Shown piece after piece: positions 22,146-35,355 of a stretch of 64,000 nt of DNA. The notes below the pieces were generated by a model. The model searched no databases and had not been told where the DNA came from. It saw only the letters and a list, made by a program, of their open reading frames with translations. Made by a program: the position numbers and the translations under genes. Every line of letters starts with the position of its first letter. Positions within the stretch are counted from its first letter, which is position 1. Origin of the DNA: Toxonevra muliebris (lineage: Eukaryota; Arthropoda; Insecta; Diptera; Pallopteridae); contig OY829329.1 of NCBI GenBank assembly GCA_963691655.1, positions 61,021,408-61,085,407 of the forward strand. Reading direction: 5' to 3'.

Positions 22146-24980
22146 GTATACTGTGGATTCGACGAGTATTGCTGTAGTTAGAAAAGCAGTAAGTAGTACT
22201 AGTCGGTAAGGCCCCAGTTATGAAAAAACAAATATCAAAAGAGAACCAAACTATTCGTTGGTGTTTGTTTTGTGTGTGTAGATAATTCGTTAGATAATTC
22301 TGAGAAATGCAGTTACTCATGTCTTCTCTCTCTCTCTCTCTCTCTTATTTGTTATTTAGTCCCGCTTAAGCAATGATTTTTACAATGATGAATGCAATGC
22401 TTTGTTCAATGAGCGAATTTTAAAGAACTTCCGACGCTAATATTTTGGAATTGGCTAAACCGATTTTAAATCTGATAATTTTTGGTTAACCTACTCGTCA
22501 AGTTCTTTAAATTGATATATAAAATGTGTAGCATTTCTGGATCTTCTGGAATAAAAATGTAGTTTACACTAATAAATGTATAGATGAGAGAGTAAGTGAT
22601 ATATATTTTGTGTTAGAGAGAGAGAGAGCGAAGAGGAGAGTATCTTCAGGCACCAGTGCTGTCATTAGTACAACAATCGTAATATTTATTAATGGAGCAA
22701 ATTAATTGTTTTTGTTTTTTTTCTCTAACATATATATCAATGTTTTGTTCAGATATGCAATCGTTTTGTTCATATATGTAATCGCACGACTATCCTTACT
22801 CCGTTCGTTGTCTAATTTATACCCCTCGTTTAGCAAGGCATTAATATTTTCTTGATGCTCCTTGATGATCATATTTCTAAAAACCATGTGAATTTACTAA
22901 TTTTATTTTATTTTTCCTTATAACATCACTAAACAACATCATAATCCCAAAATAATATTTAATTTTGCAGTTTGGATCAACACAATTTCTCAATTACTTA
23001 ATATTGTATTATACACTAAAAACATTTATTTTTGAGCATGATTTCATTTTACCTTTGAGATCGTAGACCAAATACATAAAAACAAAAGCAATGCAAAAAA
23101 GAAGCTAAAAAGAAAAAATTAAAACAAATTCTAATAATATTGTAATAATTCACTTGAAAATCTAGCAGACAGTGTCTAAGTAATTTTAATGCTAATTTTA
23201 AATGCCACTCAACTGTGGTTTTTGATTCTTTCATCTTCCAATTTTCTTCTTCTTCTTCTTCTTTGGCTAGTAATATTTTTCCTCACAGCCATAAGTTTTT
23301 TTTTTGGTTTTGTTTTACTTGGGTAGGTACTATATTTTCTATGTTTATATTCTTGAACCAATTTTGCCTGCATTACAACCTTCAAACCACTTCAAATTAA
23401 ATTCAAATCCTTTTTATGCCTACAAAAAAGTCGAAGAAGGACCACCACCATCATCATTTTTTCTTATCTCTCACTTACTCATTCATTCTCTTCTTCTACG
23501 CTCACTACATTCACTCGCACCCTTACACTCAATTATTATGCCTGGAAATAACCTTTGTCTCAATTTAATTTAAAAGGATTTACATGCTGCCACTTCAAAT
23601 GTCGCACTCCATTTTCTTTCCACTATGCTCTCAACTCTTCAACTACATTACACTACATTTCAAATGTATGAGCACACTTTTTGTTGAAATGAAGTAATCC
23701 AGTACTGTAGTTAGAATACCGTGGATATATAAATTCTTTATGAATTTTATAGTTTTTGTCTGCATTTCATAAATTGAATAGAACTTTATATGTGTATGTG
23801 TGTGTATAGCTTTTGAAATGAAGATGGCAATGTCAGCGGCAACTGTTGTCAGTGCTGAATACAAAAATGTATATATTTATTTATATTTTTGTAATCTGTA
23901 GTAATTTGAAGTCGCCGTCGTCGTTGTCGTTGGAACCGCATCGCGTGTTGACGTTGCTGTCGTATTTATCTTGTTGACTTTTTGAAATACGTTCAGTTTA
24001 ATTCTTGTGTTGTTTTTATAGCTACTGCTGTAGGTTTTGGTTTGGTATAAGGATTGAGTTGATTTGGGTTTAATATACTCGTTGGTTTTCTAATTTTATA
24101 AGGGTTAAGTTACTTAAGCGCCAGCTATAAGTTTTATGTACTTATATATATACATACTCCTACTTTTATTCATCAAATAGAGAATGAAAAAACCTATTGT
24201 GACAAATATGAATGAGAAAAATAAAGACAACTAAAGCGATGGGTATAGATAGATAGAAAAAGGAAGAGAGACAGAGTGAGAGAGAGAGGGTTGCACAAGA
24301 ACACAAGAAATTTGCATAACTAAGACTTAAGTTGTTAGCAAGTAATTTTGTCGTTTGTTATTGCATTTCTTTTCTTTTTTCTGAGTTTCGCAAGTCAAAC
24401 TCAGCAGATGAACATTAGATTTACTTAATAGTATATTCATTTTTGGGAACGCGGCAAATATTAACTGCTTGAAGAATTCTGAATCGTTTGATTGAATTAT
24501 TTCTAGGAGGAAAACATGATTGACAGTGACTGACATATGACAATGTGAATAAAAATATTTTCATGAATATCTCTTTAGTTTGACTGAATAAAAGAGACTG
24601 GAGATAATCATGAACGCAGTTCCCGAAACTTGATTTAATGTAAATTTTTGTCTAATGGGGCAAGGTCTCCCACGATTACCTTCGGTGTTGACAAGGTCAG
24701 TGAAAAGGAATTATTTTGATCATTTCACAAAATACTGAAAACCTAGTGTTATAAATTTTTGACTAAGTTTTTGTTTTCAGTCAAAAATTATCTCACTCTG
24801 GTCGAGGTCTAAAAGAAGGAAGCACTAACTTTCTCTATTTTTATGATGAAACTATGCAAAAATCATTTACATTTATATATATTGACAGGAGACTTGAGTC
24901 TGGAGAGAAGAGATCATAAAGTCGTTTTTCCTATATATTTCACTGGCAATAAATTTTTGAGAAAACTAGGGAGACGACTT
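22146..24980. other. Non-coding DNA, no gene recognised
   Basis: Includes a CT run (22323-22346), GA run (22615-22630), CTTCTTCTT (23246-23262) and a GTCGTCGTTGTCGTT-like stretch (23913-23935). Small open frames show no domain. Confidence 0.45.
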
Positions 24981-26106
24981 TAAATAAATCACTCAAATTA
25001 ATTTTCAAATGATTCACACTACATTAGAGACTGATTCAAAGTATATTTGCAAATGAAACAAAATGCATTTGAGAATCATTAGCAATGCATTCGTGAATGA
25101 CTGAAAATATATTCGGAAATTATTTAAAATATATTCACAAATATTTCAAGATATATTCTAAAATGAATAACACTAGAATTGAAAACTGTTCAAACTGCAT
25201 TTGCAAATGAATCATAATGCATTCGTGAGTAATTTGAATAACTCAAAATAATTTCAATGTATTTGAATGTAAATGAATCAAAATATGTTTACAAATAAAT
25301 CAAAATGCATTCGCAAGTGATTCGAAATACATTCGGGAATGATTTACAACGGGTTTGGGAATGAATAAAAATGCATTTGCGAACAGTTCAAAATACATTC
25401 GCAAATGATTCAAAATACATTCGCAAATTAATCAAAATACATTCACAAATGAATCAAAATATATTTGCAAATGAATCAGAATACATATGCAAATGAATTA
25501 AAATCCATTCGAGAATGATTCTGAATATATTAACTATAATTTAAAAAGAAATAAATTTTTATGCGGGCAAACAAATGTGAGATATTATTAAGAATTTGTG
25601 AGTAATTTCCTTTTCTTCCCTTTGCATTTTCTTTCTGCTTTATTACTAAACCATATAAAAGAGGATGAGAGGTAAAGTGGTAGAACTTCTCAGTTCAGAA
25701 AAAAAAAATGGAACAATTTTACTTAAGAGCAAAAGCGACACCAATATTGTTCAGAGCAAAAGCGAATCAAAATATTTCAGAGTAAAAGTGAAACGAAATA
25801 TGCTCAGAACAAAAACGGAATAAGTCACTATGCTGTTTTTGCTCTGAAAGAATTGTTATACCATTTTTGCTCTTACTTTTAAGCCGTTTCATTTTCACTC
25901 TACGCCGTATTACTTATGCAGTTCTTGCACTAAGATATTAAATTATTTCACTTTTCTTCTCATATAATTTTTAGTCCGCTTTTCCTCTGGGCCTGTCAAT
26001 TGTTTTACAAATGCTTCAAACTACTTACATTCGAAAATGATTCAAATGCATTAGCAAATTCAAATTACATTCGGCTATGCTTCAAAACGCATTTGTGAAT
26101 GATTCA
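24981..26106. repeat. Degenerate tandem repeat interrupted by a MITE
   Basis: From about 24990 to 25530 a unit of about 22-24 bp of the form ATTCGCAAATGATTCAAAATAC is repeated over twenty times with divergence. It resumes at about 26005-26106 after the MITE at 25655-25999. No coding. Confidence 0.7.
25655..25999. mobile_element. MITE, AGGCTGAGAGG family, copy 2
   Basis: Left end GAGGATGAGAGGTAAAGTGG, right end CCGCTTTTCCTCTGGGCCT, with the same internal units (TTCAGAGCAAAAGCGA) as copy 1. It sits inside the tandem repeat of 24981-26106, so it inserted after that array formed. Confidence 0.7.
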
Positions 26107-26761
26107 AACATTAATTTTAACAACGAGCTGTTGCAACAAATGAAAGCTAATTTTTGTTAATCAATTTGAGTATGCTCAAAATTTCTAATAAATAAATAAT
26201 CATGCATGCCAAAGAAGATGAAGATGAACATAAACCGAAAAGCAACAAAAATAAACAAAAATTTACTTGTTCCACTGAAAGACACCAAGAGTCACAAATT
26301 GCAAACACCACAAAATATTGAGAGTAAAAAATGCATAAGCAACAAACATTAATATCAACAATACTTATAACCAGCAGCAGTAGCAACCGCAGTAGCCGAA
26401 ACAGCAGCAGTAACCTCAACAACAACATCACCCTCAACAACAGTACCAGTGAAATAATCACCTTAAAATCGAGCAAAACGGCAGAGCATCAAGAGCAACA
26501 GCAAAAACACTGACGCAGAACCGGCAATGGCAGAAGGCATCGTGTCATCATTGTCATTGTTGCTTGTCTCAAATACACACAGCAAGTAATGTAGTAAAAG
26601 CTGTAGTGTGCTTTAGGCTATTTTTGTGTGAGTATGAGTTTTGTATTCTGTCTATGTTTGTGGAAATAAGCCTTGAAACGCATTTGTGTGCAGCACATTG
26701 CAAAAATTTTTGCACTAAAATGCTATTATTTGTGAACATTATCTGGTTTGCTCTTTTTACT
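26107..26761. other. CAG/CAA-rich non-coding DNA
   Basis: AGCAGCAGTAGCAACCGCAG and CAACAACATCACC stretches (26370-26440) give serine/asparagine-rich open frames on both strands. I see no start context or splice sites that would support an exon. Confidence 0.4.
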
Positions 26762-26769
26762 GTTGATGC

Positions 26770-27813
26770 CAGCGATGCCAACTTGCGGGGAATTCCCCGA
26801 TTTGCGGGTAATTTTTCATAGTACGGGGAATCGGAGAATGAGCTGTTTTTTTGCGGGGAATTCGAGACCGCTCAGCTTTTAATTATTAAAGTCGGTAGAG
26901 TATTTTTTTTTCAAATTTTATGAAATAGAAATCGTTTAACTTTTGCAATATTTCATATTTTAAGTCTTAAAATCTTCATCTTTTCTTAAGTGGGCCCTGT
27001 ACTTTATTGGTTTGAAGAAATCGATTTTTGTAATTTGAAAGTCTTTCAATTCAAAAGTATTTTGTAAAAATTTCAGAGAGAAACTCAGAGTGATTTCGTA
27101 GATATAGACAATTATAATGCCGAGTGTTAGTCACGCAAAACAGTTGCCTTCTCTTTCGGCCGTTCAGAAAGGTTTAGCTATGCCTTGGTCCTGATTAATA
27201 ACTCGTAATCCTTGCTGACAAATTTGTAAACTTACAAACTATGGTCAGCCATCATAAAGAAGATGAAGTATATTTTGATTGTTGAAAACCGATCGTCAAA
27301 ACTTTGAACCCGTTTTTCTCAAAAGCCAAAAGTCCATGTTTTTTCTTTTGAGGACTTTGATGTCCAAGGCTTGTTTATCTAATAAAATCAACGTCTAGTA
27401 ACTCGAAACACCCCATCTCGTTCAAATTTGGTGTGGTAACTACTACCCAATGGGACTAAACTTTGTGCAAGTTTGAGCCCTATAGATTTTAAGAGTGGGT
27501 TCCCTTGAAATGAAATCACTCATGTGTCAAAAGAACTCCGAAGTCAGAAAAAACATTTCTATTAACCTACCAGTCCTATAAAAAATGGTGAAGATTTGGA
27601 CCGAGATAAAGCACGGCCGCTTTAAAATAACAGTCACCGAGATCAATTTTAAGCCAACGTAAAGGTGTTTTTCGTTTTTATAAAATGTTTATATGGAAAG
27701 TGCATATCGTGCTGTTGTAATATAAAATTATACCGATGCGGGGAATTTGATCGAAAATCGGGGAATTTCTCGAGGGCTATCGGGGAGACAGAAAAAATGA
27801 GTTAGCATCCCTG
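26770..27813. mobile_element. Non-autonomous hAT-type element
   Basis: A 1044-bp element with termini CAGCGATGCCAACT at left and, reverse-complemented, CAGGGATGCTAACT at right. A perfect 8-bp duplication GTTGATGC flanks it (26762-26769 and 27814-27821). Near both ends GCGGGGAATT / AATTCCCC-type motifs repeat (26785-26870 and 27735-27790). There is no recognisable transposase in the interior. The 8-bp duplication and CAG..CTG ends indicate hAT. Confidence 0.85.
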
Positions 27814-27821
27814 GTTGATGC

Positions 27822-27994
27822 TGTTGTCGTAAAGAAAATTACGCTTTTTTTCGCTAGCCAATGTCGACGATGATGACGACAACAACGACAAAAAACATTT
27901 CAGGACATTTACTTTACCATATTCATAGTTAAGTATGAGTAAGTATTATATGTGAGTGTGTTTTGAAATAATTTGCGTAATGTCGCAATGTACA

Positions 27995-28038
<44 letters not shown>

Positions 28039-28827
28039 TGCACTCATACATATATTCACTTGCACTCGTAAAATGTTTTCTACAGCCTTCCAAAATACTC
28101 ATATCCATTTTTATGTGTGTATGTGTAACTCCAAGAGAACGAATATGCAGTTAATGCATTATGCAAAGGCGTTAAAGTGTTCGCTACTCACTTGCTTGTT
28201 TTCTTGCTTGCTTTGCATATACGACATATGTATGTGTGTGTGCATGTTTGAATGTATGTATGTGCTTATGATTAGGCAGGCGTTAGCACCAATTTATATG
28301 TATGTATGCGAGCATTTATGTGTTTCTCTGTGAAAGTTGCCTTACAGAATATTTATGGCCATTTTTTATATTTAGAATTTCACAAGCTTCAAAAGTTAAA
28401 GTATTTTAGATAATGTTTTATATTTTATTACGCAAGTTTCTAATCAATTAGGTTTTTGCTATTATAATAATAGGGGATGAAGAAAAACTAAAATATTAGC
28501 AAAACTACACACAAAAATAGGTGAATTCATAATTTAATAGCTAAACTTAAGTCATGATAAAATAAGCTACTTAAAATATATTTATATTCAAATTAAGTAT
28601 GTGAAATTTTTCAAGGAACTCTTGATTGAGAGTCTTAAGATCACGTTTGAATAAATGCTTTATGCCTCTTAAAAAATGTTAAATGAACTCATATTGTTAG
28701 TGAAAAATAACATGGGAATTCATCTGTACGCAAAATTCATCTATGAATTGAATCCGTGACTATTTATGGGCAAAATTCATTAACAGACGAGATTTGCTTG
28801 CGGACAAAATTCATCTATGTATGGTTA
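27822..28827. other. Microsatellite-rich DNA, no gene
   Basis: CT runs at 27994-28039, then ATGTATGTGTG-type repeats (28215-28320). The 125-codon open frame starting 27956 is a reading of these repeats. Confidence 0.5.
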
Positions 28828-28829
28828 TA

Positions 28830-30044
28830 TTGGGAGTATGAATGTATAAACTCGTATTTTTTTTGCAATTTTGACATTTATTGTGAAAAAGTGATTACAA
28901 ATTTATACTTTAAAGTATTGTGCATCGTTTGCCACAACCTTTTCCCATCTTTCTGGTAACATACGGATTCCGTGTCGAAAGAACTCCTCATCTTTTGAGG
29001 CTATCCACGAATCGACCCATTTTTTGAGTTCTTCGAAAGAACGGAAGTGCTGTTTAGCCAGGCCATGCTCCATCGATCGGAACAAGTGGAAATCAGAAGG
29101 AGCAATGTCCCAGTATGTTTTTACTTGCCTTACAACATGCGGCCGAGCATTGTCGTGCTGAAGAATAACTTCGTCGTGTCTATTCTCATATTCTGGCCAC
29201 TTATCCTTTAATGCTCGGCTCAAACGCATCAATTGTAGTCGGTAGCGGTCGCCAGTGATCGTTTCATTCGGTTTCAACAGCTCATAATACACGACACCTT
29301 TCATATCCCACCAAATGCACAGCATGAGCTTGGATCCATGGATGTTCGGCTTTGCCGTTGATGTTGATGCATGTCCGGGCAGTCCCCATGATTATTTACG
29401 CTTTGGGTTATCGTAACGTATCCACTTTTCATCGCCAGTCACAATACGATGCAGAAAACCCTTTCTTTTCTGTCGTTCAATCAGCAGTTCACATGTGAAA
29501 AATCGTCGTTCGACGTCTCTCGGCTTCAATTCGTACGGCACCCAATTTCCTTGCTTTTGAATCATTCCCAATGCTTTTAATGGTTTAGAAATGGTTGATT
29601 TATCAACTCCTAAAGATTCTGCAAGTTCTTGTTGCGTTTGACATCAATCTTCTTCGGGTAATGCCTTCAATTCTTCATTTTCGAACTTTTTCGGGCCGCC
29701 TGAACGTTCCCTGTCTTCAACATCAAAATCAACACTTTAGAAACGGGCATACCACACCTGACACATTCTAACGAGTGAGTAAACGATGTACTTCAGTTGC
29801 GTTTTTCTTTAAATGGAAGAAGCAAATTAAAACTTCCCGCAAATGTTGTTTTGTTGGCACGAAATTCGACATTTTCAGCTATAGTAAAATACTTTTGTAA
29901 AATTATGAAAATTATTTGACAGATCAATTCTTATAGTATTTTTGGCGCTCTTCGAGATAGAGTAGCTGTCAATGTCAAAAAAATGGCGCGTATGATAGAT
30001 ATGAAGTTAGTCACAATTACGAGTTTATACATTCATACTCCTAA
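28830..30044 (-). mobile_element. mariner element (mellifera/capitata-like), defective
   Basis: A 1215-bp element with 27-28 bp inverted termini (TTGGGAGTATGAATGTATAA at left; TTAGGAGTATGAATGTATAA reversed at right) and TA duplications at 28828-28829 and 30045-30046. It carries a transposase pseudogene on the minus strand. Element architecture is complete, the gene is not. Confidence 0.92.
28903..29872 (-). pseudogene. mariner transposase pseudogene
   Basis: Reads MSNFVPTKQHLREV at about 29872, then HLKKNATEVHRLL, DRERSGGPKKFENEELKAL-like sequence (frame-shifted), MIQKQGNWVPYELKPRDVE (about 29545-29600), GFLHRIVTGDEKWI with the first catalytic Asp, STAKPNIHGSKLMLCIWWD, LLKPNETITGDRYR, and VILQHDNARPHV with the second Asp. 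The third site is retained as DIAPSDFHLF, but about 15 residues before it are deleted (VKTYW joins DIAPSD directly). A second deletion removes part of the N-terminal helix-turn-helix region. Together with stops this makes it non-functional. The C-terminal 140 codons (28903-29325) remain open. Family assignment rests on the D..D..D motif with LAPSD-type context and overall similarity to fly mariners. Confidence 0.88.
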
Positions 30045-30046
30045 TA

Positions 30047-32500
30047 TTACTTACCTATAGACAAAATTAAATTATGAACGAAATTCGCTTATAAACAAAA
30101 TTTTTCTATAGACAATAATTTTTAGTCAAATCTTTTGGGTTAAAAAAGTTTGGCGGACTGATTCACACATTGTTCAAAATCAAAATTACTACCTCTTAAT
30201 AAATAACTTCTGCCGTATTTAATCCCTTGACAAATTATTTTAAGATAAATATTTCTTTGGAGCAATATGAATATTTCTTCAATTGCTCTTTAAACATATT
30301 AATAAATTGCAATGAAAATCTTAAAAAATATTTTCCGATTTGCTTCTCTACCAAAATTCATTCCATTCCATTTAAAAGTCATTTCTGTTCCCATATGCAA
30401 CCACAAAATCCACAAATGTCAGAATCCTGATGTGTTTCGTAAGATAAGTGCAGAAATAGCAAAATCCGAAATCCAATTCGAATGTCAGTTTGAAAATGAT
30501 TTACAAGAGATCACATGCAAAAAAGGAAATCACATACATACACACACATACAAACAGACATACATACAAACACTCATACATTTCTAGTATTTCTAGTAAC
30601 AAGCTGTATGTATGAGCTATGTATGTAAGGCAAAAGGAAAATCAAAAATTTTGCACTAACATCACGACTTCTGTTGCCAACAAACAAAACCACAAGAAAA
30701 TAGAAAGAAAAAAGTAAATTTCTGATATTATGGAAAATATAAACGCAACTACAAAAAAATACATACATATGTATATAGACCCATACATATGTGTACACCT
30801 ATACAGTCGTCTATAGCAGCTATACGGAGAAATCAAAGCTTCGACCTTCAAGTCTTCAAGGCAATACACTTATTCTTTTTTTTGTTTGTTAGTGTTACCC
30901 AGAAATTTGTATATATATATATGAACATTTGTACATATGTACGTTTATATTGATATATGTATTATTGTATATGTACATATGTGTGTGTGTGTGTGTGTGT
31001 GAAAATCTGATAAGCTTTTGGCAAACGTGTAGTATTCATGCTCATGTGCTCACATACATACATACATATATGTATATGTGTGTGGGGACAGAATGAAGAA
31101 AAATGTTATAAATTATTTCCAACCTATTGCAGAAATTGAAGGTTTCTCTCCTACATTTTGTGTGCTACTTCATCCAACTCACACACTTTCCTTTCTTTTT
31201 AGTTGTTCTCCTTGTACTTCTCTCTAGCTCTTCTACACCTCCGCCCACACTTTTTATATAAATTGGTACTTAGGATTCACTTAGTGCAATAGAATAACAT
31301 AACATGTTCTTGTTCGTACGCTACATATGCGAATGAACACAAACGCTTGTTTTTCTGTGTATGTGTGTGTGTATGTGTGTGTGTGTGTGTGTGAGAGTGT
31401 GTGTGAAAGCATATCACAAAATGGCGTGAAGCAGAGTATAAGCAAAGTAGAAAGAAAGTGTGAGCGAGTGGCAAGTGAGAAAGTGCGGAATGAGTGACGT
31501 TCATTTTGTCGAAAGCGTTTTGTTGGCGTAACACTCCGTTAAAATGTTTTGAGTGTTCTTCTTTCTCTCTCTCTTTCCCTAGTCTTTCAAAGACTTATAA
31601 ATCAAAATGTTAACTAGGCGCAACGGAAAAAGCATTCAAGAAAAATAGAAACGCTGAACAGCATCGAGTACTAAAGAAATTAGGTTAAAGTTTTCGATAT
31701 TATGAAAGAAAGGATTGTAAGCTTGTGTACATATATATGTGTGTGTGTGTGTGTGTGTTTTATATTGTTTTATAGTTTGAAAGTAACAATTGTCTTCATT
31801 TTATAACTAGAAAATGAAATATTATTTTAACTTGTGTACTGGCGTATGTCATGTCAGAAGATATAACATTTATATGACAGCATGCAGTTATTTGTAGCAA
31901 TCAAAAGAAATATTCGAAATGGGAGAACTTGTAAAATTTAAATCGGGATTAGATGTTTACATATTTATATCTAAGTCTAAGTATTTACAGAAACTTGGAA
32001 GAATAAAAGCAAAATTTTCTCATATTGTATTTTGTCGACAGTTTGCCAAATCCCGTCAGTTGCAATAGGTTTAAGCATTTGTAGCTTTATCAGTGATATA
32101 AAACGGGAAAGGGTTTAGCTCACTAAAAAAAAAGGCCAACAGGTAAGCCTAAGTAGGTTTCGTTTTTTCTTTTTTGCAATTATTATAACTTGTCAGAAGA
32201 TTGACTGACATGACTTCGATACAGCTTTCAATTTTACATAAAATTTCTGATATATTTCTATCTTCTTCAATGATTTTTGTTCTCTTCTTAACTCCCATAA
32301 TAATATTGGTGAGACGGAGTTTTGCTGATTGCTCTTATGGCAGATTCACCGCCTGTTTTTTTTTTATGAAGTTTTTATGCTCTCAATTTAAAATAGCGAA
32401 AAACATTTATACAAAAAAAAAGCCAAAAGAAAGCCGCCTTAGACCCTTTCAACCCGGCTTCCGAATAGCAAAGTTAGAATGCAGTTCGTCCATGAAATAT
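30047..32500. other. CA/GT microsatellite-rich DNA, no gene
   Basis: GT runs at 30980-31001, 31356-31406 and 31739-31758, plus ACATACATATGTATG-type repeats (30760-31080). Open frames over these (30574-30869, 31277-31534) are repeat readings. Nothing coding recognised at 31800-32500. Confidence 0.5.
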
Positions 32501-32503
32501 ATT

Positions 32504-33507
32504 CAGGCATGCTCCAGAATTCACTTTCGAGTGAAAGTGAATTGAAATCACTTCAATTTCACTATTTAGTGCTCTAGAATTCACTTTGTGAAATGAAATC
32601 ACTAGCATTTCACTCGTTGGTGCTCTATGATTCACTTTCACTTTTATTTTCTTACTCGTTATTAAAAGTGAATTTCGAACGAATTCACATGCTCTTAAAA
32701 CCGAATTCACTAAAAAAAAGTGATTTGAATTCACTTTAGCAGCGACAAGTAAAATAGAACAACCGGTGCGAATTTAACAAAAAATTAATCAAGTATAGAA
32801 AATATGAATAAAAATAAAAATTTCAAGGAGAAAGAATAAGAGCTTTATTCCTCAATTTATGGAGAAGCATCCAGACATCGCTAGAGGCTTCGTCAATTGC
32901 GATAAAGTAAAAGTAGAAGCAATAATTGGCGACGAACCTTAAGAGTAATGGCCCACCACAAAAAGGAATAAAATAGCAAAAATAACAACAATTCCGGGAC
33001 TAGGGCCAGCAGCCCCTCTATATCGTTTAACACAGTAATTGAAGGTGTAATTGGCACTTCACAGCTTGGCCCCCTTCCACTTTTGGAAATGTAGACAGCA
33101 CATGCTACATTGAAGAAATACTGCTGTGGTCGCTGCTGCTTCTTTTGCTGCCCGTAGTACTGCCGGCACTTCCACGGTCGTCAACGCTGCCGCTGTTAAT
33201 GTTACTTCTACTGCTGCTTCTTCAAATGACTTTTAATTTTTTCGCTAGCATATTGGTTTTTTTTTCATATTCAGCGCATATTCAAATAAAACACTCATAT
33301 TTTTTCATTTTCACAACCTCTTTTTGTTTTTTTTCCTTGCGCCAATAACCAGCTGATCGAAAATTACAGCGAGTTGCAAACATTACAACGAATTAAAAAA
33401 AAATAGTGAATTTGAATTCACTCGGTTTCTAGAGCACCAAAAACAATTTCACTCGATTTCAAATTCACTTTCGAATTCACTTTCACTCGGATTCTGGAGC
33501 ATGCCTG
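32504..33507 (+). mobile_element. Harbinger-like foldback element, copy 1, carrying Myb/SANT-like gene piece
   Basis: A 1004-bp element with termini CAGGCATGCTCCAGAAT and its inverse, flanked by 3-bp ATT (32501-32503 and 33508-33510). The arms hold repeats of GTGCTCTAGAATTCACTTT type. The centre encodes on plus the fragment FIPQFMEKHPDIARGF (about 32843-32890), then AHHKKE and PSISFNTVIEGVIG in other frames, a layout like the Myb/SANT (zeste-like) DNA-binding partner protein of PIF/Harbinger transposons. A serine/leucine-rich open frame at 33145-33348 is a shadow. A 3-bp duplication also fits PIF/Harbinger. A second copy in the opposite orientation is at 57528-58461. Confidence 0.75.
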
Positions 33508-33510
33508 ATT

Positions 33511-33775
33511 ATTTATTTATTTTAATAATTTAAGTGCATTCTAACATAACAAGATTTAAAATCTTATTATGAATGTGTTAGTCACAGATGAAAAGTTACA
33601 AAATATAGAGTATAAAATTATTTAATATAACAAGTAAAAAACAGAATAGAAGTCAATTATATAATCAAAACAGTTATGAAACAAATAAAAAACAAAAAAA
33701 ACCTTTGACAGTAGATATATTCAGAAAAATCACAAATAGTTAAAAAATCCAATTAATGTTTTTTAAAGAGCGTTG
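33511..33775. other. AT-rich spacer
   Basis: No feature recognised. Confidence 0.4.
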
Positions 33776-34001
33776 CGTTCTTTACTAGAAGTTATTTCAT
33801 CTCATTATGAAATAACTCCTAACATAAAATGAAATGACTCCTAATGAAAAAATGAAATAACTCCTAAAGTTTTTGCCGATTAGGAGTTATTTCACTGTAA
33901 TTCCCAATAAAAAATGAAATATCTCCTAATTTTTTTTATATGAAGATTTTTGGGAGTTACATATTTAATTTTTTCGATTAGGAGTTATTTCGTGGTGCCG
34001 A
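33776..34001. repeat. Inverted AGGAGTTATTTCA repeats
   Basis: GAAATAACTCCTAA and its inverse TTAGGAGTTATTTC occur about eight times over 220 bp in both orientations (33785-33980), so the segment can form several hairpins. It may be one end of a foldback element. No target duplication identified. Confidence 0.5.
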
Positions 34002-34343
34002 TATACACTTGTGGTTACATAATTAAGTCACTAGAACAATATTTTATGCTGAGTTTGAAAACTATTTTGTATTAGTAGTCCAAGAATTTTTTATAATGTC
34101 CTTTAGCGGTACCATTAGTAGCCTTAAAAAAAAATTAAGAGCAATTACAAAAGAGTGACGTATTTTGTGGGCAGTCGGCAATTGTGTTAGAAGGAGTAAG
34201 ATTAGAAGTGGACATATAATTAAGTCGTTTTATATTCTTTCACAATCAACTTGACTTAGTCCACTTTAATTCCGTAAAAATCAATAAAATTGATCATTTA
34301 CGAATTTCTGTTTACTTTATTTGCACAATTGTTGATTTTAATT

Positions 34344-35355
34344 GTGATGGGCAAAAATAAGAGTTCCACTCCCTCGAAGAGGAAGCTCATTTGGAAAACT
34401 TTCCAGAACCTTGGGATTCTTGCAAAGGTCGTGGAAAAGCTAGCTTGTTTACGTGGAAAAGTGATCAATGAGATAAGACACTACAAAAAATTCAAATCAT
34501 TTCACAATTTGCGAAGCAAAAAAACAAAAACGCCTCCAGCTGAAGATAGGTACTTGATTACGCTCAGCAAAATGAACGATTTCTTAACTTTCATCAAACT
34601 AAGATCACAAATGGACTTAGATTATAATTTGAAAATATCAGCCAGAACTACACGCAAGCGAATAAACGAAAAAAAAAATATTAAGACGAATTAGCAGACA
34701 TAAACCCAACGCTACAAAAAAAAAAATATTGTGCAGCGTATTCCGGTCGCTAAACGATATCTCCACTAGTACCAGCATTTGTGGAAAACGATTGTTTGGA
34801 GCGATGAATCCAAATTAAATATGTTTGGGATCGATGGAAGGCTCTTTGTTAGGCATCCATCAAATACTGAGCTGGACCCCAAATTTACTAAAATAAAACT
34901 GTAAAACTTGGGGATCTTGTGTAATGGTTTGGTGCTGTTTCACTTTACCTGGAGTTAGTCTAATTGCTTAAATCGATAGCAAAAGTACTGAGGAAAAGTA
35001 CAAAGGCATCTTTAAAAATCATCTTCTCCAAGGATACGATGAAAATTTACCTTTGGGTTGGATCTTTCAGCATGATAACGATCCGAAAGACACATATCGG
35101 GTCATTAAGTCTTGGTTAAATGAGAACAAAATAAAAATTCTCGAGTGGCCAGCCCAAAGTCCATATTTAAACCATATAGAAAATCTGTAGAGTATTTTAA
35201 AAAGGGTCGTGGCAGCGCAAAAACCTTCAAATAAGGCTTCCTTATGGGCTATTATTCAGGAGGAATAGAATCAAATTGCTGCTGCCCAATGCTCTGGTAC
35301 TAATCGAAGAGATGTACAGAAATTATCAGGCATGGTTTCCACAAAGTGCTAACAG
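34344..35355 (+). pseudogene. Tc1-like transposase pseudogene (DD34E type)
   Basis: Begins MGKNKSSTPSKRKLIW (about 34344), followed by a basic region ending RKRINEKK near 34675. After a stop it continues in other frames: FSDESKLNMFGIDGRLFVRH (about 34795-34855, first catalytic Asp), GWIFQHDNDPKDT (about 35058-35095, second Asp), then WPAQSPYLNHIENL (about 35147-35190), where SPDLNPIE is expected. The last position keeps the Glu. After that come RVVAAQKPSNKASLWAII and SGTNRRDVQKLSGMVSTK. Several frameshifts and stops disable it. The D to E spacing fits the 34-residue Tc1 class as far as the frames allow counting. Confidence 0.8.
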
